Shown: positions 22,401 through 30,359, counted from the stretch's first letter. The stretch is DNA of 64,000 nucleotides from Lutjanus erythropterus (GCA_020091685.1 CM034595.1:26955933-27019932), one strand, 5' to 3'. Notes: generated by a model not told the origin, from the sequence alone. Translations and numbers: made by a program.

Positions 22401-24469
22401 CAGTCGAGGCGGTCAGCCAGCACGCAGTACATCAAAGGGGTCCGGCCAAACTGGTCCTCACGGTCCCGCAGCGAGGGATCTGCTACACACACACACACAC
22501 ACATACACACACAAACAAAAACAGAGAAGAAAGCTTAAGTCAGAGGGTACATGTTAATAGAGAAGATTTGGGTAAATATGCATTGAATTTTCAGTTCAGC
22601 ATATAAACACAGAGTACAATTATGTGGCTTGTGATGGAATATGTTATAAACTGTTTTTAAAAGGCAACTCCTTGCAGTCTTTTACTGCTTCAGTTTAATA
22701 GAAATTCCACTTCCACTTTTCTAAATAAGTCGAAGCAGCTGGAAGTCATAAGCAAATACTGTAACACTGATAACCTGGAGGACCATGCTGCCTCCTTGCG
22801 AACAGTACCAGAATTTTCATTAATCGTTCGATGCTCTTAACATACATTTTCTTTTTTAAACATATGAATGAAAAACAGTGTGCCGTCCAGCAACAAAATT
22901 CAAATCTTACCAGACAATTAACCAAAACACCAGAACAACAACACCCTAGGAAGTCTATATAGCACAAACATCACATACCTGGTCCAAATACAAATTATGC
23001 TCAGGTAAGTAGCATCAAACCTTTTTATCGAGCCATGGGGCATAGATTGAACCCCAGACTTCATCAAATAGGTCTTCCCTCCCAGTCACTCTATTAAGGC
23101 TGGGTGGTATGGCCTAAAATTTATATCACGGTGTAAGTTGAAGCACCAACAGTAACAGTATATATCACAGTATATTTCACATATGTTACAGGGGTATTTT
23201 AAAGACATTTAATGTGCAAAACTGGTGTAATAAAAATAAATAAATAAATTTAAAAATTCCATGGTCATCCAACACAACATACAGAATATCATATGGCTAG
23301 GTGATATGGACCAAATGAAATATCTCGCTATTCTGGCTCACATATTTTAATATCAATATTGTAGAGATGAGTATTGATGCTTTCACAAAATATTAACACA
23401 ATGTGCACCCCAATAGCTCAGTTGGTAGAGCGTACAGCCCATACACAGAGACTATAAGTCCTCAGCAGCAGCCATGGGCTCGACCTTTGCTTCACATCTT
23501 CCCTGCTCTCTCTCCCACATTTCCTGTCTATCTAAAGCTGTCCTGCCAACATGGTCAACAGGGTCAAAATGTCCGGCAAATCTCAGCACTTTTGCAGAAG
23601 TGTGGACCATCTTTCAGCTCCAGCCTTCATGTGGATGAGCACCTACTGCGCTGCAGTTTCTCCGTGCAAAACCCAAAAACTCCTACCAGCTGCTGCAGGT
23701 GACCCAGCACCTTCACCTTTCTACGGATGGGGCAAAAATGCAGAGAAATGTCCCTTATAGAAATCAATAAAGCAACACATTACTACATATTAATGTGAAC
23801 TGAATCCTGTGTGTTTGGGGAGTTTTGATATCTTAGAGGTTAAGACACATATGATACAACTTCAATGTCCCTGTTTGAATTTCAACAAAGAACCTATTTC
23901 AAGAACAGTGAAAGTTTGAACCCTGTGTGCTCTGTCTACACAATGAAACTGATATAGATCGGGGTTTCCCAAAGTGGAGTGGACCACCTGCCTCTAGTTG
24001 GTGTGCAAGAGGAAAACTGTAATGGTGGTGTAATGGTGTAATTTTGATAAATCTTCTTATTATTACTAGGTTACAGAGCCCACTCATACATCTCTTTCTC
24101 TGTCTCCTATCAGTGACAGAGCCTAGTGTCTTTCTTTGTTCTTTTTGTGGCAGCTCGTATGAAACTTTTTTGCAATTTTATTCAAATTGTTGCAGTGTCT
24201 TTAATAAGATCTGAATGTGCTAGCTCCACTAGAGCAATGGCTATGAATACTTTTTTTAAGGTGTGTGGGATTGTGTCAGTCTGGTCCGGATTAGAAGGGG
24301 GTTCAGAGCCTAAAAAGTTTGGAAACTGCTGACGTAGTGAATAAACCCGATTGCTTGTGTGCTATGTACCTGTGATGAGTTTGAGAAGGGCGCTCCTATC
24401 CCCATTGACAGCTGCAGCATGGACTTGTGAGCCCAGAGACGCAGGTCCTGGGCTTGACGTCGCTGAGGC
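196..24469 (-). CDS. invs: invs: inversin (nephrocystin-2), 17 coding exons, first coding exon missing
   Basis: Inversin is an ankyrin-repeat and IQ-motif scaffold of the proximal cilium ('inversin compartment'). In other vertebrates it acts in left-right patterning, kidney integrity and the balance between canonical and planar-polarity Wnt signalling. Seventeen minus-strand exons join in phase with GT-AG borders at 24469-24370, 22482-22316, 17307-17134, 16527-16360, 16253-16073, 15310-15201, 14038-13867, 11778-11623, 11531-11410, 10462-10355, 10257-10151, 10068-9859, 8851-8661, 8046-7461, 6854-6703, 481-395 and 311-196. They give 968 residues and a TGA stop; human inversin is about 1065. Counted from the first exon seen, ankyrin repeats fill residues 14-545, IQ motifs lie near 555 and 845, and a Lys/Arg/Glu-rich helix and a Ser/Pro-rich stretch lie between them. 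The frame upstream of 24469 meets a stop before any ATG, so the start is in another exon. The gene is divergent from erp44. Identity is very secure; the last two exons rest on phase only. Confidence 0.95.
395..481 (-). CDS. invs: invs penultimate coding exon P (inferred by phase)
   Basis: 87 nt between a good acceptor (CCATCCTGTAG) and donor (GCCAGT|GTAAGT). It enters and leaves in the phases required by exons O and Q and encodes NSMARRGRSLRSSQSQLLLD then MPLRTQSQ, a basic Ser/Gln-rich segment. I do not recognise the sequence from a known protein. Assignment to invs rests on strand, phase and the open frame across a 6.2 kb intron. Confidence 0.65.
772..1325. mobile_element. Non-autonomous DNA element with inverted ends
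   Basis: The left end reads TAGGGGAGACTGGGTGCAAC. The right end, reverse-complemented, reads TAAGGGAGACCAGGGGCAAT and then TGTAAC, as on the left. The element is about 550 bp with no coding capacity. A short related sequence (CAGAACAGACTCAG) occurs outside both ends, at about 674 and 1350. Confidence 0.6.
2094..2166 (+). tRNA. tRNA-Thr (anticodon UGU)
   Basis: 73 nt with a full cloverleaf. The 7-bp acceptor stem GGCTCTA/TAGGGCC has one G-T pair; discriminator T2166. The D arm contains TAGCTCAGTGGTTAGAG (A box). The anticodon stem CTGGT/ACCAG encloses loop CTTGTAA with anticodon TGT at 2127-2129, followed by a T arm with GGTTCGAACC-type B box (GAGTTCGAACCTC). A TATATAA-like run lies about 30 bp upstream and a TTTT terminator at 2170-2173, so it looks transcribable. 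It lies inside an invs intron, antisense to the host gene. CCA is not encoded, as expected in eukaryotes. Confidence 0.95.
2890..2928. repeat. (TG)n microsatellite
   Basis: Uninterrupted TG dinucleotide tract of about 19 units in the large invs intron. Confidence 0.95.
3544..5124. mobile_element. TTAA-flanked MITE, interrupted by a later insertion
   Basis: The ends are imperfect inverted repeats flanked by TTAA: TTAAAGGGATTGTTTGGATT at the left and, reverse-complemented, TTAAAAGGATAGTTACAATT at the right. Each is followed by a matching GTGGGGT-GTATGAGG block. TTAA at both borders is the target-site pattern of piggyBac-type elements. Without the 792-bp insertion at 4106-4897 the element would be about 780 bp. 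A second copy lies at 56575-57060. It is non-coding. Confidence 0.75.
4106..4897. mobile_element. hAT-like element nested in the MITE, exact 8-bp TSD
   Basis: The element starts TAGGGC and ends GCCCTA and is flanked on both sides by the identical octamer GCGTACAC (4098-4105 and 4898-4905). Eight-base duplications and TAGGG-type termini are typical of hAT transposons. Removing it restores an alignment with the second MITE copy at 56890-56950. Internally, a TTCTCAAACT block near 4457 recurs inverted near 4880, so a further nested or palindromic unit is likely. No transposase was seen. Confidence 0.75.
6270..6450 (-). repeat. tRNA-derived SINE-like element, copy 1
   Basis: On the minus strand this reads GTGGTAGCTTAGTTGGTGGA (A-box-like), then GTGGGTTTGACTC (B-box-like), then a pyrimidine-rich body with CTCCCTCTTTCCTGTC. 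The same order occurs at 23408-23545 and in the first part of 49681-49800. The tRNA-like head with a CTCTCTCC tail is a recurrent fish repeat. Confidence 0.6.
6703..6854 (-). CDS. invs: invs coding exon O (end of second IQ motif)
   Basis: 152 nt. It completes the IQ helix (RFHTRRQREVKAREEMES) and continues with KKMEIRVQPTKPSVSKSS, ending SIYG. The acceptor is GTCTGCAG and the donor CTATG|GTAAGA, leaving one base in the split Gly codon. Confidence 0.85.
6855..7460 (-). other. invs intron O/N
   Basis: A 606-bp intron. Apart from a G run at 7305-7314 and pyrimidine-rich stretches I see nothing in it. Small open frames here are without support. Confidence 0.5.
7461..8046 (-). CDS. invs: invs coding exon N (low-complexity region and second IQ motif)
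   Basis: 586 nt, the longest exon: about 194 codons rich in Ser, Thr, Pro, Arg and His, with no recognised fold. It ends EAARIIQRAWRR, the start of a second IQ motif that continues in the next exon (FHTRRQREVK). The acceptor is TGACTAG and the donor CGGAG|GTGAGT. Low complexity with a preserved 586-nt frame fits the fast-evolving C-terminal half of inversin. Confidence 0.9.
8661..8851 (-). CDS. invs: invs coding exon M (charged helix after IQ1)
   Basis: 191 nt. After one linking base it reads KREEEQRRREAVATAEKRR, continuing the charged helix that follows the first IQ motif in inversin. Next comes a less conserved stretch with LANMIGDLFMNDSVVETSSK and a Lys/Glu-rich end. The acceptor is TGTTCAG and the donor AAAG|GTAGAA. 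Confidence 0.88.
9054..9274. mobile_element. MITE with TAGAGCTGCAAC / GTTGCAGCTCTA ends
   Basis: About 220 bp. The left end is TAGAGCTGCAAC and the right end its inverse GTTGCAGCTCTA, with internal matches (TTTGAGGACATAGTCCTGGG; CATTTTTAAAAATATTTTAT) to the copies at 21370-21745 and 63495-63850. This is a very common family in spiny-rayed fish, with hAT-type termini. Confidence 0.75.
9859..10068 (-). CDS. invs: invs coding exon L (last ankyrin repeat and first IQ motif)
   Basis: 210 nt. It contains YTPLDYALLGGHSEVTQFML, closing the ankyrin domain, then IQAVYKGYTVRKAFRERK, an IQ-type calmodulin-binding motif, and LLMRHEQLRKDAAK. The donor is CCAA|GTGAGA. Without splicing the frame would stop at once (AAG TGA), which supports the junction to the next exon. 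Confidence 0.95.
10151..10257 (-). CDS. invs: invs coding exon K (ankyrin repeat)
   Basis: 107 nt, 35 codons plus two bases. It contains GRTALHWSCNNGYLDAVKLL and FPNHMEHTEER. The acceptor is GGTGCACAG and the donor GAGAG|GTGAGG, with the final Arg codon split across the junction. Confidence 0.95.
10355..10462 (-). CDS. invs: invs coding exon J (ankyrin repeats)
   Basis: 108 nt, 36 whole codons. It starts DQAGRTPLQCAAYGGYITCM and ends NADPNIQDKE. RTPLQ fits the RxxL destruction-box pattern described for inversin. The donor is GAG|GTACAA. Confidence 0.95.
10560..11106. repeat. Dispersed repeat, copy 1
   Basis: The block CTCCTGTAGCTAGATGTTC followed by GGAAGGATGTAAC recurs at about 13520, and the block CCACTCCTTATACTTTAGCC recurs inverted at about 13740. 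The intervening open frame of 100 codons is repeat-derived and shows no exon signals. Confidence 0.55.
11410..11531 (-). CDS. invs: invs coding exon I (ankyrin repeats)
   Basis: 122 nt: two bases, then 40 codons, SARVDLVDVDGHTALHWAAL through GISPNVQ. The acceptor is AATGTAG and the donor CAG|GTATGA. Confidence 0.95.
11623..11778 (-). CDS. invs: invs coding exon H (ankyrin repeats)
   Basis: 156 nt. It contains LHAASLSGHVSTVKLLLERG and DVMKHTPLFRACEMGHRDV. Immediately upstream in the transcript lies a TG repeat (11787-11817 on the plus strand), ending GTTCACACAG as the acceptor. The donor is AAAG|GTGGGT. Confidence 0.95.
11787..11817. repeat. (CA)n microsatellite at the exon H acceptor
   Basis: On the minus strand this is a TG tract that ends about 9 bases before exon H of invs and takes the place of a polypyrimidine tract. 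Confidence 0.9.
11823..13866 (-). other. invs intron between exons H and G
   Basis: It contains a repeat at 12510-12665 whose block GGCCCAGGTTGAAAAA and a preceding ACTGGACCA recur at 63205-63300. It also holds a compositionally distinct, GC-richer block at 13080-13330 (see findings) and a second dispersed-repeat copy at 13510-13775. No exon was seen. Confidence 0.5.
13510..13775. repeat. Dispersed repeat, copy 2
   Basis: It starts with CTCCTGTAGCTAGATGTTCA (compare 10660) and ends with GGCTAAAATATAAGGAGTGG, the inverse of the block at 11050. A short CA-rich stretch separates them. It lies just downstream (transcript sense upstream) of invs exon G. Confidence 0.5.
13867..14038 (-). CDS. invs: invs coding exon G (ankyrin repeats)
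   Basis: 172 nt, 57 codons plus one base. It starts ETVGVFLSHPSVKDEPDLEG, then GRTAFMWAAGKGSDDV, and ends INMADKYGGT. The acceptor is CGTCTAG and the donor ACTG|GTGAGC. Confidence 0.95.
14042..15200 (-). other. invs intron between exons G and F
   Basis: AT-rich intron of about 1.2 kb. I see no exon, RNA gene or clear element in it. Confidence 0.5.
15201..15310 (-). CDS. invs: invs coding exon F (ankyrin repeat)
   Basis: 110 nt: two bases completing Gly, then 36 codons starting HARIVHLLLERN and ending AQSNNA. The repeat reads TPLHYGAQ, where most inversins have TPLHYAAQ, a conservative Ala-to-Gly change in the ankyrin consensus. The donor is GCT|GTGAGT. Confidence 0.94.
15620..15850. mobile_element. 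Degraded TAGAGCTGCAAC-family MITE fragment
   Basis: It contains AGTTAATTAATCAATTAATC, GTGAAAAATGCTCATCACAA and TTTTATTTGTCCAGCCAACG, which match the family core also seen at 63000-63110. The terminal repeats are eroded. Confidence 0.55.
16073..16253 (-). CDS. invs: invs coding exon E (ankyrin repeats)
   Basis: 181 nt, 60 codons plus one base. It contains APTESLLNWQDYEGRTPLHF and YDNLFRTPLHWAALLG. The acceptor TGTGTGTTTGTGTGCAG again lies in TG-rich sequence. The donor is CTCG|GTGGGT. Confidence 0.95.
16360..16527 (-). CDS. invs: invs coding exon D (ankyrin repeats)
   Basis: 168 nt, 56 codons. It begins QTALHWSAFYNRPEHVRLLI and ends TVRCIL. The donor CTG|GTACAC runs directly into a CA repeat, which lies downstream of the splice site in the transcript. 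Confidence 0.95.
17134..17307 (-). CDS. invs: invs coding exon C (ankyrin repeats)
   Basis: 174 nt, 58 whole codons, with a ...TTACAG acceptor and an AAG|GTAACA donor. It contains LLLSRRANWLQKDLEEMTPL and GEVDTQDKNK, matching the third and fourth ankyrin repeats of inversin. Confidence 0.95.
17727..18212. mobile_element. TTAA-flanked MITE (GGGATAGTTSACCC type)
   Basis: The left end AGGGATAGTTGACCCAAAAA (after TTGA) pairs with the inverse of the right end, which reads AAGGGATAGTTCACCCAAAA (TTAA border). Inside, CACAAAACACTGCTGGAGTT recurs inverted, so the copy is nearly palindromic. A second copy lies at 59421-59982. Confidence 0.8.
18455..18710. mobile_element. TAGAGCTGCAAC-family MITE
   Basis: The left end is GGCCAGCAACTAACAATCAT and the right end CATTGCAGCTCTA. 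Between them are TCTAGTCTATAAAATGTCAA and CAAAATTTCCCAGACCCCAA, diagnostic of the family. Confidence 0.75.
19248..19282. repeat. (GT)n microsatellite
   Basis: About 17 GT units in the invs intron between exons C and B. Confidence 0.9.
19401..19486. repeat. (CA)n microsatellite
   Basis: About 43 CA units with one interruption near the start, among the longest in the window. It lies about 120 bp from the GT tract at 19248, so the two arms could pair. Confidence 0.95.
20049..20600. mobile_element. Degraded element, GGCCGTATTCATAAAGG terminus
   Basis: It begins AGGCCGTATTCATAAAGGTT and ends near GTTCATAAATGGCTC, a weak inverse match. Its block GCATCTTAGCCTTTAAGAG recurs inverted at about 21990. 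The open frame of 90 codons across it is repeat-derived. Confidence 0.45.
21101..21361. mobile_element. Near-palindromic MITE (261 bp)
   Basis: The left arm AAAACCAGTGTCTCATTGTC is the inverse of the right end; arms of about 90 bp share AGATAATCCACAGAC and TTGTTGTGA-CAGTTTCATGTAG. The centre is itself rich in inverted AGTAGTTTC/GAAACTACT units. The arms resemble the middle of the element at 30360-30779 (ACAAGGTCTGTG...ATTAT). Confidence 0.75.
21370..21745. mobile_element. TAGAGCTGCAAC-family MITE, long copy
   Basis: It ends AATTAGTTAGTTGCAGCCCTA. Internal blocks TCTGATTCCAGCTTCTCAAA and CATCATCTTGGACTTTTGGG match 63600-63725. It contains a 16-A run at 21454-21470. Confidence 0.75.
21750..21990. 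mobile_element. Fragment related to the 30360 MITE, inverted
   Basis: TGAGCACCACAAGCCAAATA, then ATATCTCCAAAACTCTGCAA, then CAATCTAGATGGACAAACAG follow in the reverse orientation the order seen at 30430-30545 (CATCTAGATTGTTATGGTGT ... CTTGTGGTGCTCAAAG). It follows directly on another MITE. Confidence 0.7.
22316..22482 (-). CDS. invs: invs coding exon B (ankyrin repeats)
   Basis: 167 nt, entering in phase 1 and ending on a codon boundary (CAG AAG|GTTCGG). It contains EDQFGRTPLMYCVLADRLDC and VNKTDHSQRTALHLAAQK, near-invariant in inversins. The acceptor is unusual: the polypyrimidine tract is replaced by a TG repeat running straight into TAG. The exon is not a multiple of three, so skipping it would shift the frame. 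Confidence 0.95.
22484..22512. repeat. (CA)n tract at the exon B acceptor
   Basis: It reads as a TG repeat on the invs strand and abuts the TAG acceptor of exon B. Confidence 0.9.
23095..23400. mobile_element. Degraded MITE(s) of the GGCTGGGTGGTATGG type
   Basis: GGCTGGGTGGTATGGCCTAA at 23099 and GGCTAGGTGATATGGACCAA at 23299 are two copies of the same terminal motif. Both are followed by ATATC-rich sequence typical of fish MITEs. Ends are not clear. Confidence 0.5.
23408..23545 (+). repeat. tRNA-derived SINE-like element, copy 2
   Basis: It starts CAATAGCTCAGTTGGTAGAG (A box), then GCCCATACACAGAGACTATA, then a decayed B box (CATGGGCTCGACCTTTGC). The pyrimidine-rich tail TCCCTGCTCTCTCTCCCACA and TTTCCTGTCT follow. 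The insertion between the boxes rules out a functional tRNA. Confidence 0.65.
24370..24469 (-). CDS. invs: invs coding exon A (start of ankyrin array)
   Basis: 100 nt. The acceptor is ...TTGTGTTGCAG and the donor CACAG|GTACAT. It encodes 33 residues plus one base, including SQVHAAAVNGDRSALLKLI, the first ankyrin repeat as in vertebrate inversins. The sequence before that block (ASATSSPGPASLG) is variable between species. No in-frame ATG precedes a stop upstream, so this is not the initiating exon. Confidence 0.93.
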
Positions 24470-25245
24470 CTGCAACACAAACAAGACAGAAGGTCACAAC
24501 TCAACCTGCAGCCACATACACTTAGCATACTTATCAAGTGTTAAATAAGGTGACATTAAGCTCAGTCTAGACAGTTTCCTTACCATTCATTTAGCTGGAA
24601 GCACACCCCACAACTGGATATAGTTACACTTAAGTAGCTCATGCATAATACCATATTATCAGCCATAATAGGCCATGTTTAAATGGCTACAACTAATTAA
24701 TAGGTTAAACTGGGAATCTCAAAATCATTTCCAGTCCCCACATAAAACTTTAAACTGAAAGAAATATTTAACTGCCCCGTCCACTGACACTATTTAAAAT
24801 TTGTGCCAAATAGTCACAAGTTGGTTTACATGTTCACCTCAGGCTCAGGTGGTTAGTTTACGAAGTTAATAGATAAAAGCCACAGAGGAGCAAAAATAAA
24901 ATGATTATCCTTAAACATCGATCGTATTACAGGCAGATAAGAAATACCTGAAGCTCTGCTAGCAGTCAGCCACACAATGAAACAGATACTTTACAATGTT
25001 TGCTTACAGTAGGGAGTGTGTGTGTGAGTGTGTGTGAGTGTGTATGCTTGTATGTGTGCCTGTGTGTGTCTGCTCCTGCTGAGGGGGCTAAATCTCTTCC
25101 TGGCCCCACTTAACCAGAGCCCAGTGAAAGCTGGGTAATCTGCAGACAGGAAGCAGCTGGGGAGGGGGAGACCCTGTGTGAGCATGTAAGAGGGGGGTCT
25201 CTCTTCATGTCTTATTCATGTCTCATTAATACTGCAGCATGCCTG

Positions 25246-25247
<2 letters not shown>

Positions 25248-25311
<64 letters not shown>
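25248..25311. repeat. (TG)n microsatellite
   Basis: About 32 uninterrupted TG units. Confidence 0.95.
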
Positions 25312-25312
<1 letters not shown>

Positions 25313-25754
25313 AGGTTTTTGAGATGTGGGACAAGCCCTGCGGGGCACAACACAGAAATCAATTATTGCCCCTAAACACATAAATGCTGGAGGCACAAAC
25401 TCATGCCACAATCTGAGATTTCTCTGAGACATTTTCATTAATGGTCACATGATCTGATTCACTACTGGTGAAACTTACAGGCTGCAATGACAAGGATTCA
25501 TTTTTGACCCAGATTAAATCATGGTTTAACTTTAAACTATATTGCACCAAACTTTTAAGATAACTTTAAATTGAAACAGATTAAATTTAAAACTTTCTTT
25601 AAACCCCAACTAAGTTTTTATTCTAAACCTAGATTAAATTTATCTGTGTTGAAACATAACTTCAAACTCTATTTTAAACTGTGATTTAACATGTGGATAA
25701 AATGATAATCAGGTTTATGATAAATGGATAAAATTCCAGATGATCAGTATTAAA

Positions 25755-26000
25755 TTTTTTTTAGTAAGATAGCAAACAATCTAACATTTTTTTTGATAGA
25801 TAGCAAACAATGTAAAATTGGGTAACTTTTTATCCAGCTATAAAACAATTTAATGTTGCTTTTTTCTTTTAAGCTCACTGCCAAACAATATATTTTTTTA
25901 ACAAACCTTTTAGCTAGTTAGAAAACAATATAGCAGGGTTTTGTTGTTTTTTAGCTAGTTAACAATATAACTTTTTTTTTGCCATCTTGCAAACAATACA
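25755..26000. repeat. Degenerate AT-rich tandem repeat (about 45-50 bp unit)
   Basis: A unit close to TTTTTTAGCTAGTTAG-AAACAATATAA recurs about five or six times with substitutions (AGCAAACAATCTAAC, AGCAAACAATGTAAA, ATAAAACAATTTAAT, GCCAAACAATATATT, AGAAAACAATATAGC, GCAAACAATACAA). Confidence 0.6.
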
Positions 26001-29000
26001 AATATAAATATGTAAATGGTTCCTCCCTCTCTTATACTTATTAGGTACTTATTAGATTAAACTTTTTTTTTTTTTTTACATCAATAAACATTTTGAATAA
26101 TTGCAACAGAGCTCTGCTCAATTTTACATCTGGATTTACTGCTTTTAAACCGAGTTTTGTTAAACTCTGATTAGAATTGATCTTAGTTTAAATTAATCTT
26201 TGATGGTGTAACCCAGTCACAGTCTTAAGAGGTTTTATTTGAAATAACTGATAGGACATATTGATATATTACCTAGTTACACTCCAGTCACAGTAATTTA
26301 AACTTTTAAACTCTCGGTAAGAAATCTGAACAATCTGAAGGAAGGAGGGAATACTCTGGTGTCCTCCATCCTTCCTTCTCATCCCCCTCTCTCACTCCCT
26401 GCTGTCACCTCATAAACAGTGCTCCTGTAGACACTGCGTGTAGCATGGTAATTACCCATCATACTCGCTGCTTTCTCACGCTCTGCCAAGAAGTGGTGGA
26501 GACTTAAAACAGGTTAGTTAATACATTTACTGCAAAGTAGGTAAAAGTGTGCGCATCAAGAAGGGAGATGGGAGGGAGAGATGTTAGGTGCGGCACTTTA
26601 AGGTGTGTGTGAGCGTCAGTGTGTGTGTGTGTGTTTGGCACATGTGCCACGTCATGGGAAGCGATTTTCCGTGAGAGAGAGTTTTTACAGGGGCTTTACC
26701 AAAATCAACCACAAACATCTCTAAACATCTCTAATTTACAATGATTACTCAGTCAGTCACACACACACACACACACACAAACTCTCTGCAAATACTAATA
26801 TCTAACATATGCGAAAATAGCAGAGATACCATAGTTGCACTTTTAGACAGATATTTAATTATTAGGATTCTGATGTTGAAGGAGAAATATGTGGTATATT
26901 TACTGCACTAAATCATAAAATGACCATCATATGGATTTGAGATTAAGGAAACACGCTCAGTTAAAATACTGACAATACTACAGCCAGCATGTCCCCCTTT
27001 GAAATTTTCATTCCGGTCCACAACATCTGTTTTTGTTTGTCTGTTTCAAGTTTATTAGAGTTAAAATTAATGCAGAATGTTCACCGAATGAGTTATTATC
27101 TGTTTATGAGTCATAAGAAAGAAGTAGATACTTATGATGGCTAAATTGAGCCACTGATGTAGATGTAACTTGGCAGGCGGTCACTGAACTCCAACTCCTT
27201 TGTCTTTTTCAGAGCAGTGGGCTTTTGCTTTTTGGGATAATGTGCATAGCTTTACATTGACTGACAACTGCCAGTTATAAACAGCTGATCAACTTACAGT
27301 GTAGGACTCACTGTTGTTTATCATTGTTAAAGTATAATATTGCACTTGCACAACAACCTGCTTCTACCATAGATCATGAATGGAGATTCCACCTAGGGTG
27401 GATAACCACAATACCGCGGTCATGTGATGCCTACCAGAGGGTTGATCTTGTTACCGTTATAAATGCAAATTCTATTTTGAAGGGTCAAGCCCATGTTGAA
27501 CCCAGCACATTGATCCATTTATACATGTAAGGATCAGCATGGTCACGCAAGTCAGAAACACAGCCTCTGATTGGTTGGCAAGTCAGAAACAAAGCCTCCA
27601 TTTCGTCAACAGACTCAACCCAAGGCATCTTGGGATTAGGATGACTGGATCCCGACAAACCAAATGTGGGACAAAGAGTATATTTGAGTGGGACAATGTG
27701 GGACGTGCTGAAAGTAGTGTAAAACTTTGATATTAAAAAATAAACAATTCTATTCTGCCCCTTAGCTTGTAACATCTCTGTGATGTGCTCTCTGGTTGAT
27801 TTGATAAACAATACTTAAGTAGTCTTTGTTGTAGCTGCTTTTCTTTGTACTAGTTTCCATCATATTCTGCTTAAATCTGGATATCTTGTGACTTTGTGTT
27901 GATGTAATTTTCCCTGCTGGATGCTGAGCTAGCAGAGGTGGTAACAGTGGATTGACTCTAGGAAACTGAAGTTTGGAAATATCAGACAAGACTTTTCTTG
28001 GTCTTGAGAAATGGCAGTGTTTAATAACTGACACTGTAACATGTACATTTACTGCCAGATTGATAGTTTGCTGCCAAGTTTAAGTTTCTTCTCCGCTATG
28101 AGCAGCACTGGCAGTCTGCTGTTCGCTCTCCTTCACTTACACACTGCCCTATTCCTTAAAGGAGCTACGCTATGCTCATGGCATCTTCATTAAAGTCCAG
28201 TAAATTAAGACAGCTGCAATGAACCTCGATCACACAGGAATATGTTGTTTTGTAAGAAAAAAATCCAAAGTGTCACAGCCCTAATTCAACAACTTGCTAG
28301 GGTCTTACATATCGGTCCTTTAACACCTCTTACACAGACGACTAAATGATCTGATATTCACCTTTCAATCTTGACATGAGCTCAGTCCAAACTTTCCTTT
28401 TACTTTTGTTGACTTATTTTGATCTTTTTCTGCATTTTTGGAGTCAATATGAAACCCCCCAGCTGCCACAATAAAAATATGAATTGATTTATGAATAATC
28501 TTAGATGCAGGGAAAAAAAATCATAATTTGGCCAAACACTGACATGAGGGACACAGGTCGATATTTGAATCTATGTGAGGGACATTCATATCGCCAAGAG
28601 CAGGCAATTAGAGTTTCATGAGGATCTGAGTGTTTTGGAAACTCCTACAGTGCATCCAAATTTGGCTAAAAAGGCTTTTGCAATGCAGTGTCTGAAGTCA
28701 AACAAAGGAGGGTGTAAAAACAACACCAGGTCCTGTTGAGAGGTTTGGAGTGGTCTCATTTAGCCATTCATATGTGTTCCTCAGGGAGTGCTCCACTTGT
28801 TAATATGAAGACAATAACTCAGAGTAAACTATTGATCACAGGCTGAGGTCCAGACCAAGTGATTGTGCATCTGTATAAGTATTGATTCATGCTGATGCTG
28901 ACATTATTTAGTCTTTATTCATATTCGGCCTCAAATAACTGGAGTGAGTTTAACAAAGAATCCACACACTCGCACGAAACCTTTCAGCAACACGACAGGA

Positions 29001-30359
29001 GTGCGGCACACGTACACACACTACTGCCTCCTTAAACACACACACACACGTACTGTAACTAACACTTCAATTGATGCTATTGAGACAGACAGGCAAAGAA
29101 ACCAGGGAGTCAAAGTGTGTGTGTGTGCGTTTGTGTGCAGTGTGTTTGTTTCTCTAACTGTCTGTCACTGTGAAGGTGTCTGCTTTTGATAGAGGACATA
29201 GCTAGAGCATGCTGGGTAAGCAGTGGGGAACAGAACCTGAGCCTGTGGCCTTTATTTCAATTCTAGACGAGCGCAGACACACACTTTTTATAGAAGTGTA
29301 TCTTTATAGAGTTTATACAGTTGTAACAGAGTGTGTTTAGGCTCTTTGCCAACATGGGGCTATTACAGGTGCCTATACCACCTACACGTTTCTGTGTGTC
29401 TGTGTGTGTGTGTCTATGTCTAAGATAGGAGATAGAGGCTGCAGGGATCAGTCCCTGGGTTTTGACTGACAGGTAAAGAGGTGGGAGGAAGGATAATATC
29501 AGCCCACAGGGATGCCCAATCTGTAAAGCCCTATTTCTGGGGGACTTCCTGGTTCCCCAAGGACCAATGAGCTGCCTCCCTCAGCTGGGGGCCAAGCCCC
29601 GGGGCACAGCGGGGCCAATCAGCAGGGGGGGAGAAGGCTGAGTGACACATAGATCGGCTAATTTACATCATTACCACAATGCATCCTGACAAATGAGCCC
29701 CCAGGGTTTGAGCCAATCACCTGGGAGAGTAATGCAATTAGGCGGGACCACAGCTGTCAATCTCACAGCCACGGGGGTCAGGTAGTGACGCCTGTGGCTA
29801 AAACACCCCTGCCTGCTGCCTGTCGTTCACACACACACACACACACCCCGTCTATACATAGTGAATATACATATATAGAGGGAACACACAGATCACTGGT
29901 GCAGATATGAAGCAGAGTTATAATAGTTAAGTATTTTTCATTAATTTTTATTTTTATTTTTTCTTCAATTTTTGTTTCAACTCAGTTTAGTTTCAGTAAA
30001 TTTCCTGAGTGGGTCTGTTCTTTTCTGTTTAGTTTTTATTGTTTAAAAATGTTTCATTTTTTGTTTCTGTATTAGTTCTGTTATTATAGGTGGGCAATAT
30101 TTCAGAAGTTCAGAATAGGTATAACAATTTAAACAGAACACCTTGTGAATACAAATGGCTCACATTCATGTAGGCATCCCAGTCATAGTAAACATTAGTG
30201 ATGGGAATCTCTTGGCACGACTCGATTAGATTCTGGTTCAAAGGGCTAAGATACATGTACAAACTGCTTATGGATGCCTTTAGGCTAGCTTTACATGTTT
30301 TCATGCAACTTAAGTTGGTTGAAACTTGTTACAGGCGATCGTAATGAACAGAATAAGGT

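Noticed and set aside
23408..23480. Functional tRNA gene
   Set aside because: The boxes are too far apart and neither an anticodon stem nor an acceptor stem pairs; it is a SINE-like repeat.
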